From Smittium culicis (Eukaryota > Kickxellomycota > Harpellomycetes > Harpellales > Legeriomycetaceae), in assembly GCA_001970855.1 (NCBI GenBank), contig LSSN01001583.1, forward strand, positions 1-27,067: DNA of 27,067 bases. Direction: 5' to 3'. Shown piece after piece: positions 1-10,385 of this stretch; position 1 is the first letter of the stretch; each line of letters begins with the position of its first letter. The translations under genes and the position numbers were made by a program. The notes under the pieces were generated by a model, which saw nothing but the letters and a program-made list of their open reading frames with translations, was not told the DNA's origin and did no database searches.

Positions 1-863
1 GTTTATTTTATCCAATAAAGATGGTAACACTTATATATATCTCCTATATGAGATATAATAGCTGTAAAATATCTCATGGAAAAAAATAAATGAATTCAAT
101 ATTATGAATGATGAAAACACTTTTTTTCAGATTAGCAATTTGAAAATATGATTTAAAATAACTTTATTTTTGACTGAATTGGAGATAAATTCAGACTTTT
201 AGATTTATTCATTTCATTTTGTAAGCTTTAATTTTCATAAAAGATAGAACCTTTATTTGTGTTAATAATCAAATAAGATATTTAACCGCTGCAACTTTTT
301 ATGAGTAAATGCGGACTATTAGGTAGTTATCTTCAATTGTGGGCGATTCTGAACCAAGAAAGAACATGGTTTTAGCTTAAAATATTATTGGAGAGAATTT
401 TTTACAATAAATTATTATTGGCTGAGCTATAAAGGCATTTTGATTTTTCTAATAATTTATTCACTTATAAAGTATTATTTGCTAAAAAAATACTAGATTT
501 TATTTATTGGATAAGATAAAATATGAAATTTCATACAGTGTAAAACTTTATCATAAAAGTTCTCTCATCATAAAGAATTCCCCATTTAAACTCAAGAACG
601 TATACAGTTTATTAATTGGCTAATTTAGCAAAATTTTATTAATTCTATATTTTTTTTCTACCAAAATGTTGATTTTCAATTATTGATTTTGATCTATAGT
701 TCGGTATTTGTAAAGGCTATATAATTCTTTATTTTTTAAGGCCTAGAAAAATATATAAATTCTTCTATAAAAAATCAACTCTTCAAAATAAAGAGAATTT
801 TAGATATCAACTAACTAAACTCGTTAACTTTAATTTTTAATTAACTGTATCCCGCAATATATA
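1..863. other. AT-rich 5' spacer, no gene seen
   Basis: No frame stays open for a convincing length on either strand. A slightly GC-richer patch at about 285-380 has short open stretches broken by stops, and I could not match it to any family. A TATA-like stretch at about 750-760 lies roughly 105 bases before the first gene's ATG, but such strings are common at this base composition. Confidence 0.5.
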
Positions 864-1451
864 ATGGATTTAAAGGCCTTCGAATGCGATTCAGAACTCA
901 TGAAATTGATCAAAGAGATAAATAGTAGTTCGAGTCCTAAAAAGGTGAAACCTGCGACGTTAGTCCTAATTTTCAATAAAGACAAGAGCAAAGTTCTGCT
1001 AGGACACAAAAAGCGTGGTTTTGGCGTTGGTTTACTTAATGGATTTGGAGGAAAGATCGAGCCGCAAGAAACTGACCTTGAAGGCGCTGAACGTGAACTA
1101 GAAGAGGAAGCTGGAATAAAATCAAACTCTCTTAAAAAGATAGGCGTTCTATATTTTGAATTCGAAAGTGACCCGGTTATTCTAACCGCACATGTTTTTA
1201 CTTCGGCTGAATATAGCGGAGAAATAATAGAAACAGAGGAAATGAGGCCAGATTGGTTTGATACTAACAACATGCCTTTTGACAGAATGTGGAATGATGA
1301 TAAATTCTGGTTTAGTTATGCTATTGAAAGCACGCCATTTATAGCAAGGTTTTATTTTAAAAGCGACCTAAAAACCATTACTGATTTCAAGATTTCGAAA
1401 ATCGATTCCAAACTTCTCAATGAGATACCAGTTTGGCATAATAAAGAATAA
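864..1451 (+). CDS. NUDT1: MTH1/NUDT1-type Nudix hydrolase (oxidised purine dNTP pyrophosphatase)
   Basis: The 195-residue intronless protein carries a perfect Nudix box: G63, E69, R77-E78-L79, E81-E82 and G84-I85 in GX5EX7REUXEEXGU spacing. Around it are the hallmarks of the MTH1 subfamily: KKRGFGVGLLNGFGGK before the box, where N59 corresponds to human Asn33; FEF at 98-100; and EEMRPDWF followed by MWNDDKFWF, where W143, D145 and D146 correspond to human Trp117, Asp119 and Asp120, which read the oxidised base. Known members hydrolyse 8-oxo-dGTP and 2-OH-dATP to monophosphates and so keep oxidised nucleotides out of DNA. There are about 28 extra N-terminal residues compared with the 156-residue human enzyme, and about 15 extra at the C-terminus. 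The first in-frame ATG is used; M13 is the only other start before the core. No organelle targeting signal is clear. It is an island of higher GC. I am confident of the subfamily; substrate preference is inferred. Confidence 0.93.
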   Translation: MDLKAFECDSELMKLIKEINSSSSPKKVKPATLVLIFNKDKSKVLLGHKKRGFGVGLLNGFGGKIEPQETDLEGAERELEEEAGIKSNSLKKIGVLYFEFESDPVILTAHVFTSAEYSGEIIETEEMRPDWFDTNNMPFDRMWNDDKFWFSYAIESTPFIARFYFKSDLKTITDFKISKIDSKLLNEIPVWHNKE

Positions 1452-3105
1452 AACTATTCATTTCCACTTTTTGATATTCGGGTTTCCATCAAGAAAATTA
1501 TTTAGCCAAGATGAGGTAGTAATATCAATATTGTTCAAGAAAGCCAACTTTTTCTAATGATAGTCCATTATGTTTCTTTATACACCGTGGCCAAATTCTC
1601 TACTAAGAATTTAGACGAATAGATATAAATTTTAAGACTACTCTAATTTTTTTTTTTGAAATTAAAAAGCGGGTTTAGATTTAGTTTTCAGTTAGACTCA
1701 ATATTTTCAATAAATCATTTTTTCATTTGTTCATGGCTTATACTCGGTAAACTTTTAAAAATTATTATTTTTTGAAAAGAAATTTTTATTAGATTATAAA
1801 ATTTTTCTAAAAATCATAATTAATTCTAGAATCTTTAAATCAATAAAGATTATAATTGCGTAAAATAACACTAAGCTGTGTCAAATTTATAGCTAATATA
1901 TTTTTAAAAAATATCAATCATGAGAGAAATCACTTTGTCTTGTGATCATACTTTATAATTTCAGACGTTTAATAGTTTCTCTCTACATTTAGTTCATACC
2001 CGCTAGGTTTTTTCCTGCGAACAACTAAAAATTTATAGTTTTTGTATTTCGTGCGACTTTTGATATAAGATACAATAATCGCAAGTACCGGATCTCTCAA
2101 AATACATTAATCGAAACTAGTTTTTTTAAACTCTTTTTTTTATCACAATAAATATTATAAATGAAATTTATACTGTGAATAAATTTAAATATTATAATAT
2201 TAATTGTAGAGTATTAGTCATCATAAAAACATTTAACTAGATTAATGTAAGAAATTGCGGTAAGTAAAACCCGAATATTTATCGATATTTAGTTTACATT
2301 TTTTTATAATCGCTAAGCTTGAAGGAAATAAAATACCTCAATATTTAATAAATTCACGTGTATTGGGGATGGTGATGGATCAAATGATTAAAGCTAATCA
2401 GCTGCATTTACTAATAAAAAAATCGCATTCGATAATTAGTGCTATTTTCCATTTATAAGGCCAAAACATTCAAAGGTATGCTATTAACATGTATCTAAAA
2501 ATACAGCTTCTGATACTTGATATGGAAATTGTACTTAAAAAATCTAATGTTTGATATGTTACTTGTATTAGTTTATCATTTGATCTTCATGAGTCTAATT
2601 ATAGTTGTTAAGAGGTAGAAAAGTCATTTATAATATTAGGTTGCTAATAAATGCCTGAATTTATTGGAGAAACTCGTAAACCAGAACTTTTTTCTTTGAT
2701 ATTTTTCTTTATTTTTATGAAAATGGTAGAATTATTAACTTTTTCCATTACCGTTGTAATAGATATTTTAGCTTGGTAATTTTATGTAGATATTCTAATC
2801 GAGATTTATCGGAATGATATGCTGGAGTTTTAAATTTACTCAAATTCTTTCGCCTATGAGAGAAATATTAATTAAACCAATCACAAATAGTGATGGCTAT
2901 TACAGCTATTAGATGCCTTCTTCAAAATAATAATCGATTTTTAACCCTTTCCCATATAGTGCTCTTTAAAAAAATTTAATTTAGTGATTCGTTTATAGTT
3001 TAATATTAAATTAATTATTTGCTGCTATAATTCAATAAGCCAATATTATTTAAATATTTGGAATTAAATTATTGAATTCAAATTCAGTTGGCTAGATTTG
3101 AGTAG
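1452..3105. other. AT-rich spacer, no intact gene
   Basis: About 1.65 kb of low-GC sequence with dense stops in all frames. The only coding-like scrap is a minus-strand run of about 31 codons at 1461-1553, with Trp-containing residues (TSSWLNNFLDGNP), immediately after the Nudix gene. It is too short to name and could be chance or a transposon crumb. No RNA gene or long repeat was seen. Confidence 0.4.
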
Positions 3106-3339
3106 ATAAAAAACACACTACCGCGCGGAAAACGAGTAATAAAATTACTGAAAGGCTCTTTAAGGCATCGTGATTATTTTTTCTGGCTGCAATGTAAGTA
3201 CCTGGTAGTATTCTATGATTAGTATGCAGCATTAGTAGCCCGTGATAGTATGATTTGCTTGAGTACTTAATCACCAGCTGCCATTTTTCAAGTTGCATGA
3301 TTGTGTTCCATCATAGTGTCTAATGATATTCATTTTCAG
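3106..3339 (+). pseudogene. Relic of a Ty1/copia-like retrotransposon reverse transcriptase
   Basis: A single plus frame of about 78 codons lies in a GC-richer patch and is broken by TAG, TAA and TGA. Three landmarks come in the order expected for the start of copia reverse transcriptase: LPRGKRVI (family LPxGKRxI), YAALVAR (family YKARLVAxG), and SPAAIFQVA followed by IIVSNDIHFQ (family TFSP....R...A......HQLDV). Spacing between the first two is slightly disturbed, as expected after small indels. No catalytic YxDD region, integrase or LTR was found nearby, so this is a fragment. The reading rests on my recall of the family pattern. A translated search should hit copia polyproteins if it is right. 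An alternative is a chance open frame, which the GC content makes less likely. Confidence 0.5.
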
Positions 3340-3345
3340 TAATAA

Positions 3346-3369
3346 TAAATAAATAAATAAATAAATAAA
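3346..3369. repeat. (TAAA)6 microsatellite
   Basis: Six perfect TAAA units begin seven bases after the decayed copia-like frame ends. Simple tails of this kind often arise from retroposed sequence or by slippage in AT-rich DNA. Confidence 0.9.
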
Positions 3370-4063
3370 AAGCCAATTCCTATAGGACTACTAGTATTCC
3401 ATAAAAAAAAATTAGCTGAGTGGTATACTATGCCAAAAACAAAATCAAGGCCGCCACGATATTAGCGATTAGCGTATTATAAAGAGGCGATGAAATGATA
3501 AAGCATTTACCAATCCGTCTTGCGATATAAACTATTTACTAAAAGTATAAACAAACATATTCTAATATTTAACCAGTAACGCATATCAGGAAAAAAAAAA
3601 AAAGAGGAAAAACGCATAATTATTTAAAGGGAATAAACAAGAAAAGCTTATCGCCCAATAAACGAACCACGTTCTCACGGCTAAATTATTAATCGCAGTG
3701 TTTTTTAGAGATGATTATACCCATAGTATTTTTTCATGATCTTGAATTAGCTTATCTTTTTTTTTTTTTTTTTTGTCTCAGCTAGGAATTAGCTTGTCTA
3801 TACGCTAATCTTTAGCTTATAATATCACTTTTCCTTATTTACGGCGATATACTAAAAGCTGTCCTAATATGCGTTAGATAAAATTATATTTTAGATATGG
3901 TCAGTTATGATATTTATTCTATTTAAACATGCTGAGCTCTCTTATTGCCTATTCATAATTTTTGTTGACGCCTTGTAGTTTTAGCCTTTTCGAAAAATAT
4001 ATCATACTTTAAATCGTATTTGTATTTTATTATTTTGTTCTTAGTAATAACACTTTTCTGCAC
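3370..4063. other. Spacer and probable PPN1 promoter region
   Basis: No gene is seen. A GC-richer patch at about 3415-3500 gives only a short open frame (AEWYTMPKTKSRPPRY, then a stop) that may belong to the same transposon debris. The spacer contains an A13 run at 3591-3603 and a T18 run at 3757-3774. The latter lies about 290 bases before the PPN1 ATG and could keep promoter DNA free of nucleosomes, though this is inference. Confidence 0.4.
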
Positions 4064-6524
4064 ATGCAATTTTATAAATATGGCTCATTTGAGACTGTTG
4101 GCATTGACCCCACTCCAAATAAAGCCAGCACTGAAATCAATAGATATCTCGAACAAAGAATAGCTTATAAGCCTCGCTCTAGGGCCAAAATCTTAATTGT
4201 AGCAACTACTACTCTATCAATTTTCTATATTACTTTATACTTATCAATCTTCAAATTTAATCTACTTCACGGCTTTTCAAATAACTCGCCGAAAACTAAA
4301 GATAATTTGACTCCTTTCATAAAGAACCAAAAATCGATTGGTATTACTACTGGAAGTTTCTTACATATTACTGATTTCCACTATGATAAATTTTATACAG
4401 CTGGCTCAGATCCCGAAAATTATTGCCATTTATCCAAGAAAAGCCACACTTATTCGAGCACTTTGTCTTCTAATCAAAACAAAGAAGTGGCACTTGAATA
4501 TGGTACTCCTTACTCCAAATGCGATTCCCCAGATTCACTTTTAAAAATCACTTCTAATTACGTTATAAATAATATTTTGGACATGATCAACTTTGTTGTA
4601 ATAACCGGCGATAATGTTAGGTATCTAAAATCCGATACTCTTCTGTATTTTTATATATTTTTTATATTTGTTAACGTAGACCAACTAACTCTTTTTAATC
4701 AAATAAATTTTTAATAGGCATGACAGAGATCCCAATATCCCTCTAACAAAAGAGCTTGTATTCGAACATCATAAGCACATTTTTGAAAATTTTAGAAAAA
4801 TGTTTGACTCTCAACTGATCACAAACGGGAAAAGAAATAAAAATGTTGATATAGTCTTTTCAATCGGAAATAACGATATTCACCCACACAACATGCTAAA
4901 GTCCCATAAGAAGAAAAATAAAAATATTTACTACAAATTTCTAAACGAAATGTTAAAGGGAAATACAAAACTAAATCAAACTAGTTGGATAGACAAAAGC
5001 CAGTCCAAAGTCTTTTTAAAAGGCGGATATTACTCTAGAGATATACCAAATACCAACTATAAAGTTATATCTCTAAACACTATGCATTTCTTTTTAAAAA
5101 ACAAATATGTTGGTGGATGCAATTCTGAAAACTCGGTTGGTCTCGCCCAACTAGGCTGGCTCCGCTCTCAGCTTAAGAAAGCCAAAAAATCTCAGAAAAG
5201 TGTTATTATTATTGGTCACATTATGCCTCATGCTTCTAACTACAGATTTTCTTGCCTAAAAGAGTATACAAGAACAGTCTCAAAATTCTCTGGCACTATT
5301 AAAGCCCAACTATTCGGTCACGTTAATAGCGATCTTTTTTACTTTGTTAACCCTTATGACGAAGATCTAGGCATTGTGAAAACCATTGGCTATAATGGTC
5401 AACAAAAATATATATTAGAAACTGCTGGCTGGGAACTAAGATCGGATTCAGGACAAGAATGGTGGCTAAATGACGACCTCATTGATGAGAATCTCGATGA
5501 AACTTTAGACTATCATCCTAATCACATACTAGCAAAAAGAATCTATTCCAATAACTCTACAAAGATATCTAAAGTTCAAAATATATCAATTCGTTCTAAA
5601 AAACCTATTATTGAAAGAACTAAAAATGCTATAAGGTCAAATGGCTCACATGATTTACTTCAAGATATCTTCAGTTCATTTGAAAAAATAATCAGTCCAA
5701 AAACCAGAACTAGAATGATCACTGTTGCTTCAGCTTCACACAGCATCATCCCAAGGTATCTACCAGGATTTAAGATTCTAAGCTACTATAACGCCTTTAA
5801 CAACAATACCGTCATTACTAAACATATCGAGGATAGCTATCCGTTTTATAAAGATAGTAAAATTTACTTGATGCTCAAAAGATGGCTATATTATATCAAA
5901 ACTTTTTTTAAAAAAATCCTCTATAGGGAAAAGACAAAAAACGACAGATTTGGCAGAATATATCATTTTTTAGCGAAAAGAAATAGCCTACACAGCGAAT
6001 CAGACGTTTCAAAAAAGCTCGAAAATGAGCTTAAATCCGAGTCTACTTTGCCATACAAATCTAAAAACTATGAAAATGGTGATATTCTTGACTATAGCGT
6101 GTATTGTTTAAATCTAACTGAAATTAGCAGCTCCACTGGAAATAAAAATATATTTTCAGACGCCTCATTACCTAGAAATTCACGGGGTGGCCAAGTTTAC
6201 AGCGATGACAATATCTCTCAGCTTGACAGCGAATATTCACCAGCAAATATTTACAAAAGTGATAGTGGTACTAAAAAAAGTAATGGTGTTCGATATCCAG
6301 CAGACTTGAAGCGCAATTCAGCTACCGTAGCTTCGAATGTTGGTCAAGAAAGCTACCCAAAATTCAAGCTTTTATATAGCGCTAGCAGTTTATGGGGGCT
6401 TCAAGACCTTTCAACTCCAGAGTATTTACGGTGGGCGGGGATGATTGTATCTTCAAAGAAGAGCGAAACGCTTTTCTGCAAATCCGCTCTTTTATCAAAC
6501 GATCTACCTTCTTATTTGAAATAA
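4064..6524 (+). CDS. PPN1: Endopolyphosphatase (PPN1 family, vacuolar metallophosphoesterase)
   Basis: Two exons, 4064-4620 and 4718-6524, give 787 residues. The family cuts long inorganic polyphosphate chains internally, mainly in the vacuole. A short cytosolic tail is followed by one membrane segment at about 43-64, giving a type II anchor. The calcineurin-like metal site is visible: D104 and H106 (HITDFHYD), GDN at 182-184 followed by RHD at 186-188, GNND at 236-239 (Asn instead of the usual His, which I recall as normal for PPN1), GH at 352-353, and GHVNSD with H387. The EYGTPYSKCDSP stretch (145-156) is typical of the sphingomyelinase/PPN1 group. The C-terminal part has SHSIIPRYLPGFKILSYYN and an SLWGLQDLSTPEYLRW segment, both PPN1-like, separated by a Ser/Lys-rich insert that makes it longer than the roughly 670-residue yeast protein. 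The first ATG is used. Maturation by vacuolar proteolysis is known for yeast and only assumed here. Confidence 0.9.
4621..4717 (+). other. Spliceosomal intron of PPN1 (97 nt)
   Basis: The donor is GTATCT and the acceptor AATAG. A canonical ACTAAC branch site lies at 4684-4689. The intron splits an arginine codon (AG|G), and removal restores the conserved GDNxRHDRDP block exactly. Without splicing the frame stops at 4714. Confidence 0.9.
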
Positions 6525-7749
6525 ATCTTTTTGATTTTAATTCAAATTCTTACTTGTTGTGGGGTACCTTATCTCGCATTATCTTTTTTTTTTTTTGTGT
6601 TTTTGTTTTTTTTTAACTATAATGTAACCTTTCTTATTTATTAATTTTGAAAATGTATTAGTACTTGCTTTATTATCTGTATTCCTAGAAACCAAATAAA
6701 AACTATAAAAAAAAAAAATAATGGGTCATGCTTCGTCATCTTTGCATTTTAGATTGGATTATAGGTTTCGTTTTTTTTTTTTTTTTGTCCCTAATGTTAT
6801 TTGTATTAGAAACTCGAGATATTAACTATAATTAATTTTTGGATTACCATAGAGATCATTTATAATAAAAGAAAAAACGTTAAACTGAATTAAAATTGGG
6901 TATGCATTGCAATAAACTATATTACTATGATTGAATATAGCCACCATTAACTAAAATAATAATATGATTTTTTTTATCTACGTTAAGCAAATTAGCTATT
7001 TTCTCTTTTTAATGAATAATAAATACATTTCAAATCTCATTGGAAAATTTATTTTATAAAACTATTAATAAAAAATTTTTTTTTCAATAACAAATTAAAT
7101 AGTACACTACGATTAAAAGGAGTTGATTTAAAGATTGGGTGTTATTTCTAGAATCAGCTTGCTGTTAGTAATAGACAGTATAATTTATTATATTATTTAA
7201 ATTATTGGGGGTATAATGATAGTCGAGTACAGCTAATAAAAATTAACGATATTTTTGAAATAGCTACTATTCAATCAAGCGAGATTTTTAGTTTAATTTT
7301 TTTTTTTTTTTTTGCATTGTTGCGTAAAACTGTTTAGATAGAAAATAATAATAAAAGCTCAGAAATGGTGAGATTAATTTTGACGGGAGAGGGGGGAATT
7401 AGAGAAACGGATTTGATATTAATATTAATAGTTAATTAAAAAGTGTAAATTAAAGATAGGTAGTATTAAGGAAGAATTAAACGAATGTAAAATGGAAAAT
7501 ATTGGGATAAATTATCGAGAGATTAGATAGGAAATTAATTAAATATTGTCAATGGGAAGGCGTGGGTGTGAGTATGCTATTTAACATTTATAAAATTGGA
7601 GCGAATCGAGAAATATGGGCCAGGAATTGCAAAACGTTTTAAATCTCTGGAGGCAATGGCGATGAGCACAAATGATTGATGGATGTTGTATTAAATAATT
7701 AATGAATTGGGTTGAAGGTATAGGGGGGGGAGGTATAATATGGTGGGGA
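6525..7749. other. Convergent intergenic region with long poly-T runs
   Basis: This is the shared 3' region of PPN1 (+) and the UBTD gene (-). A candidate polyadenylation signal AATAAA is at 6695-6700, 171 bases after the PPN1 stop. Plus-strand T runs occur at 6584-6596 (T13), 6771-6786 (T16) and 7297-7313 (T17). From about 7370 onward the plus strand is clearly G-rich, matching C-rich transcript 3' sequence of the minus gene. A G8 run lies at 7723-7730. No further gene is seen. Confidence 0.5.
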
Positions 7750-8836
7750 TTAAATCGAAGAGATCATAGCTTGGACGATGGAGCCATCGGAAATTTTGAG
7801 GTCATTCAAGAGATTGGAGTTTTGGTTGAGGATTTTACCTTTGAGCAAAAGGATAACTCTAGTGTTAGATTCTTCGAGACTTAGTTGGTTATAAATCTTT
7901 GTTTTCAAAGACTCCGTTGTGTCAGAGGTTGTAATATGGATAGGGATGTCAGAACCACTGCTTGTTCGAATAATAATTTTAAAAGATTTTAGACTTTCGG
8001 GGTCTTTAGAGGTGTTTGATATTATTGAAGAGTTAATTAGCGATACTTCGAGGCTTGCATTGTCATTTGCAGAAGCTGATGGCATAGAATGGCTGAGAGA
8101 ATTGTTTTTAATCTTAGAGCTAGAAGTATATTCGTCAGCTTTATCAGCAGCGAAATTGATTGAGAGGTTGTTATCAGAGGCAAGTCGATCGGCGGGAAGT
8201 TCGTTAGGGTTTTCAGGAGAAGATTGGGGGAGTAGAGGTTTTTGATATTGAGAATCGTTCAAGTTGGTATTGGTATCGGGCTGTTCAATGATGAGGTTTC
8301 CAGGAGAGCTTAAGCAGTAGTCAGGTATTATGTATTTATAGCCAAATTCATCAAAGCAGCCATTTACAATTTTTTTGGATGGAACTATGATATTAGCACT
8401 TTCTAGAATGGCCATAGATAATTGAAGGTCGTCAGATTCGATAATTTGACGGAGTGCTTGCCAAATTTCTTGATGGCCGCCATAAGCTGGAGCAGTTTCC
8501 CAGAATATTTCGCGTTTTTTTATTAGTTCAGACATAGTTATTGGGTAATCAGCAGACCAAATAGTATTTTTTCCTAGATCAACTGTATAAAAATAGTAAA
8601 AGTAAGAATAAGCGTAATGTACATAAAGTTTTTTTTTTTTTTTTTGGAGCATCAATGGTATAGGAAAAAGTTTCAAATAAGAAAAATAAAAAAGAAGTGT
8701 CTATTAGATAGAGTAAATTTTTACTTTGATCGTCATTTCCAGAATTTCTTTGTAAATCATTCAAAGCAGTATTTTCTGTCGAATTGGGGGAAGTACGCTG
8801 TAAAGCACTATCATCTCTTGACAAACAACTACCCAT
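7750..8836 (-). CDS. Ubiquitin-domain-containing protein of the UBTD (DC-UbP) family
   Basis: Exon 1 is 8836-8725 and exon 2 is 8582-7750 (314 residues), or 8573-7750 (311 residues) if the second acceptor is used. It begins MGSCLS, giving a Gly2 N-myristoylation site and Cys4 for palmitoylation, as in human UBTD1 (MGNC...). The UBTD N-terminal domain spans about 46-135: IWSADYPITMSEL, FWETAPAYGG, EIWQALRQ, FDEFGYKYIIPDYCLSSPGNL. A Ser/Asn-rich linker of about 95 residues follows, and a ubiquitin-like fold fills about 235-314 with no terminal Gly-Gly, so it is a domain and not a conjugated modifier. Known relatives associate with membranes and bind ubiquitin-conjugating enzymes to modulate ubiquitination. 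The linker is longer than in the 227-residue human protein. The transcript is strongly pyrimidine-rich. The family assignment is secure, while partner and pathway are inferred. Confidence 0.9.
8583..8724 (-). other. Intron of the UBTD gene (142 or 151 nt)
   Basis: The donor on the minus strand is GTAAAA at 8724-8719. Two acceptors nine bases apart, ACAG ending at 8583 and CTAG ending at 8574, both keep the frame (codon A|TT or A|GA). A CTTAC branch-like site lies about 20 bases before the first. The intron contains a T17/A17 homopolymer at 8629-8645. I prefer the first AG; tandem use would give isoforms differing by three residues. Confidence 0.75.
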
Positions 8837-9613
8837 TGTTAAAAGTCAATAGCTATGTATTTGATAAATAAGAGTGAATGTAAAATAGAGTGCTTGAGGG
8901 TAATTGTGGGGAAGAGGTAATAAAGTTATATAGAAGCAGAATTTCTAGAGAAATTGAGTTTTGTTTTATTATTTCTTTTGTAGCAGAGAGGGAGTTCTTG
9001 TAAGGAAGTTGGGCGAAAAGAATTGAGTTTAAATAAATATTGTTTTTAGGTATAAAAAAGGTGATATATGCAAGAATAATAGGGGCTTCTAAAATACTAG
9101 GCGTTTGTATAGAAGATCAGAGAATAATTTATTTTTATTTTATAAATAGATTGAAGTTGAGATGAGTAAAAAGAGTGAAATAGAAAAAATAGGAAAAATC
9201 GTTCTAATAGAGTTTTCAGACAACTTTGAATAAATTACACATATTTTCAGAAAAAAATAAAAGTAAAAAAAGAAGCGAATATCATGATATGAAGCGTCTA
9301 AAATTGGGTTTAACAAATGCACGATAATTATTATCACGTAATTTAGATTTTATTTTTTTTATTTTACAAGTTCAGAATATTGCCAATTTAGCTCGACGAA
9401 AGAATTCGTCGACACAATCAAAGCGGTATCTTCCCAATTCTATACTTTTTTTCCTTTTCCAATTATTAAGGCTTAGCATTGAGCAGCTGGGATGAATTTT
9501 CCCAAAGCGGATAGACACCTTGAATTTATAAACAGAAAAGAATACAAGTGCGATTGTTTGGAGAATGTGTCAACAAACACATTTCCTAATTAGTCAGCTA
9601 TTGACTACTTTTC
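8837..9613. other. UBTD upstream region, no gene seen
   Basis: The plus strand is purine-rich up to about 9300, continuing the strand skew of the UBTD transcript, so part may be 5' UTR. CCAAT boxes occur at 9383, 9434 and 9459. A perfect 8-bp hairpin with a 4-base loop (TCGACGAA / TTCGTCGA) lies at 9393-9412. No frame looks coding. Confidence 0.35.
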
Positions 9614-9705
9614 GTTTTGACAAGCTATTTAATTGACGTCTTTGTTTTGACAAGCTATTAAATTGACTGTTTTTTGTTTTGACAACTTATTTAATTCACT
9701 GGTTT
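9614..9705. repeat. Tandem repeat, about three diverged units of 30-32 bp
   Basis: Units begin near 9614, 9644 and 9676 and share the core TTTTGACAAGCTATTTAATT, with the third unit more diverged. The array abuts the end of the minus-strand decayed frame at 9706 and could be a subterminal repeat of the same element, though no matching partner was found at its other side. Confidence 0.8.
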
Positions 9706-10385
9706 TTATTTCCATTGATTACCTGAGAGCCCCAAACAATATACTCGCCTAAACTTATTTATACTGGGAATTGCGAGAAAGTTCAGAATGCTTCCTGTAA
9801 TTACCCAGCCATTAATAATTCCATGCTTTGGATCAATCATTGCGCATAGAAATATCGCAAAAAGCTGAAATTAAGTAACAGTTCTAATGACATAGATTAA
9901 GTTACCAAAATTTATGTATTTATTATGCAAGTGTATACCAATAGCGTCCCTTGGAATTTTTTAAAATCTAGCTAGAGAATGACTAATTTCCTGGTGACTT
10001 GCCGAGTTTGGCAACATGAATTTAGGCTTGATGATAGTATCTTTAGCCCCAAAATTTGCCCAAACTTTACTACCAGATTCTCTGCTTTTTGGTATATTCA
10101 TATATCAGACAAATGATTCAAACATTTCCTCTTATCTTCTATATTTCCGGTGCATCAAGGGCTTTTTCAAGCTGCTATAAATCGCCATATTTTTATTTAC
10201 AACTTGCCCTATTTCTACTTCTATATCTTCAATCTTGGTTTAGTCCATTTGACTAAGGTCTAAAACTATAGCCCTCGAAATTTGTTGATAGTGATCGAGT
10301 TTATTTTTTCACACATATGGGTGACTCTTTTGAGGAGCGGAGCATTTTCTATTACCCCTTTAATAGGCGGTTGAATGTTATTGAT
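9706..10385 (-). pseudogene. Decayed protein-coding relic, family not recognised
   Basis: Reading the minus strand from 10385, one frame is open for 39 codons (NIQPPIKGVIENAPLLKRV...). After a shift near 10265 a single frame continues for about 185 codons to the TAA at 9708-9706, with internal stops at 10242, 10134, 10107, 9963 and 9873 (first bases). At this base composition a random frame of that length should have two to three times as many stops, and the residues look like protein: KVWANFGAKDTIIKPKF, MIDPKHGIINGWVITG. Four of the five internal stops are TAA and one is TGA, all compatible with C-to-T change of CAA or CGA, but this is inference. Local GC is well above the flanks. I do not recognise the family; transposon or dead host gene are both possible. 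A live multi-intron gene is less likely because stops do not coincide with good splice sites. Confidence 0.5.

Noticed and set aside
7919..8245. Plus-strand open frames at 7702-7884 and 7919-8245
   Set aside because: They are antisense shadows of the UBTD coding exon, whose minus-strand product has clear homology.
9140..9337. Minus-strand frame predicted as a membrane peptide upstream of UBTD
   Set aside because: Low-complexity AT-rich sequence yields Ile, Phe, Tyr and Leu runs in any open frame. There is no homology or composition change.
9873..10242. Reassigned stop codons (TAA as Gln) to explain in-frame stops in the relics
   Set aside because: The intact genes end cleanly at TAA or TAG where their families end, and the relics also contain TGA stops and frameshifts, so ordinary decay explains them.
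10056..10256. Plus-strand frame of 66 codons rich in Phe, Leu and Tyr
   Set aside because: It lies antisense to the decayed minus-strand frame and its hydrophobic composition is what AT-rich antisense sequence gives by default.
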